A stretch of 5,276 bases of DNA from Acidimicrobiia bacterium (GTDB lineage: Bacteria > Actinomycetota > Acidimicrobiia > UBA5794 > UBA11373): contig JALOLI010000105.1 of assembly GCA_025456165.1 (NCBI GenBank), forward strand, positions 1-5,276. The letters are read 5' to 3'. Positions 4,945 to 5,276 of this stretch are shown piece after piece (within the stretch, counting starts at the first letter, position 1; each line of letters starts with the position of its first letter). Below the pieces are notes generated by a model. It was not told the DNA's origin. It saw only the letters and a program-made list of their open reading frames with translations, and did not search any database. The position numbers and the translations under genes were made by a program.

Positions 4945-4946
4945 TA

Positions 4947-5258
4947 GTGACCAGTCCAGAGCAGCGCACGAGTGCGGTCCAGGAGAAGAAGACCCCGAAC
5001 CTGTGGGTTGGCCCCCTGTTCTTCTTCCTGGTGCTGCTTGCCCCCACGCTAATCCTGATCTTCTCCAATACCGAGAAGAAGGAGCTCAGATTCTGGGGCT
5101 GGGCATGGGAAGCCCCACTCTGGCTGATCCTGCTGGCCACCTTCCTGGCGGGCATCATCCTCAGCCGTCTGTTCGGCTGGGTGTGGCGGGCCTTCCGCAA
5201 GCGCCGGGGTCGCATCCGGGCCGACCTCCAGGCCGCCGACCGCGTCTCGGGCACCTAG
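4947..5258 (+). CDS. LapA-domain (DUF1049-like) small membrane protein
   Basis: This 103-residue protein has a polar N-terminus (1-18) and a first hydrophobic helix at about 19-40 ending in IFSNTEKKELRFW (38-50). A second helix at about 56-77 contains the small-residue motif FLAGIILSRLFG, and a strongly basic tail follows (RAFRKRRGRIR, 81-91). Two helices joined by a short link with F-x-N and a turn of beta-prone residues, then a G-rich second helix and a basic cytosolic tail, are the hallmarks of LapA/YciS-like proteins. In Escherichia coli LapA works with LapB in controlling lipopolysaccharide synthesis, but homologues in bacteria without LPS have no assigned role, so no function is claimed. 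The start is GTG with a GAGGAGGAG Shine-Dalgarno. Codons look less GC-rich than in the neighbouring genes (for example the stretch 5050-5095). It probably has its own promoter after the stem-loop at 4868-4895. Confidence 0.75.
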   Translation: MTSPEQRTSAVQEKKTPNLWVGPLFFFLVLLAPTLILIFSNTEKKELRFWGWAWEAPLWLILLATFLAGIILSRLFGWVWRAFRKRRGRIRADLQAADRVSGT

Positions 5259-5276
5259 CCGGCCGTCCCTTCAGAC

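Noticed and set aside
4928..5254. A 108-codon minus-strand frame opposite the LapA-like gene
   Set aside because: The plus strand has clear transmembrane helices, a start and a Shine-Dalgarno. The minus frame is Arg/Ser-rich with no features.
1..5276. Mobile elements, CRISPR arrays, tRNA/rRNA genes, riboswitches or defence systems
   Set aside because: I looked on both strands and saw no transposase motifs, spaced palindromic repeat arrays, tRNA-like arms or attachment sites. The content is core-genome.

Overview
The window is very GC-rich, with tightly packed genes, GTG starts and TANNNT-type -10 elements. It reads as chromosomal DNA of a high-GC bacterium, most likely a member of the Actinomycetota. 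Gene content supports no finer placement; a deep-branching class such as Acidimicrobiia is possible but is only a guess.

Minus strand, positions 4057 down to 1: this is the promoter-proximal end of a division and cell wall (dcw) cluster in the classical order mraZ - rsmH - ftsL - ftsI - murE. murE runs off the left edge, so only its N-terminal 108 codons are present. A TTGACA / TAAAGT promoter lies upstream of mraZ. It is overlaid by four direct repeats of an A(G/A)(T/G)GG core spaced exactly 10 bp apart, the expected layout of MraZ operator boxes. rsmH and ftsL overlap by 4 nt (GTGA) and ftsI and murE by 11 nt. A 27-nt gap between ftsL and ftsI holds a strong tandem Shine-Dalgarno and a possible 9-codon mini-ORF. 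The only sizeable gap is 115 nt between mraZ and rsmH. Together the genes encode a transcriptional regulator of the cluster (MraZ), a 16S rRNA methyltransferase (RsmH), a divisome scaffold protein (FtsL), the septal transpeptidase (FtsI/PBP3) and a cytoplasmic peptidoglycan precursor ligase (MurE).

Plus strand, positions 4111 to 5258: two genes are transcribed divergently from the dcw cluster. The first is a YciK-like short-chain dehydrogenase/reductase, apparently leaderless, with a TAACCT element 7 nt before its GTG. The second is a small two-helix membrane protein of the LapA (DUF1049) type with its own Shine-Dalgarno and a possible promoter. Perfect GC-rich inverted repeats lie on each side of the reductase gene: one in the divergent promoter region (10-bp arms) and one just after its stop codon (8-bp arms, terminator-like).

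No mobile element, CRISPR array, tRNA, rRNA or defence-type system is visible. The gene content is ordinary core genome. The parts worth a second look are regulatory: the 10-bp-phased boxes, the inverted repeat between the divergent promoters, the hairpin around a spurious mraZ ATG, and the ftsL-ftsI mini-ORF.
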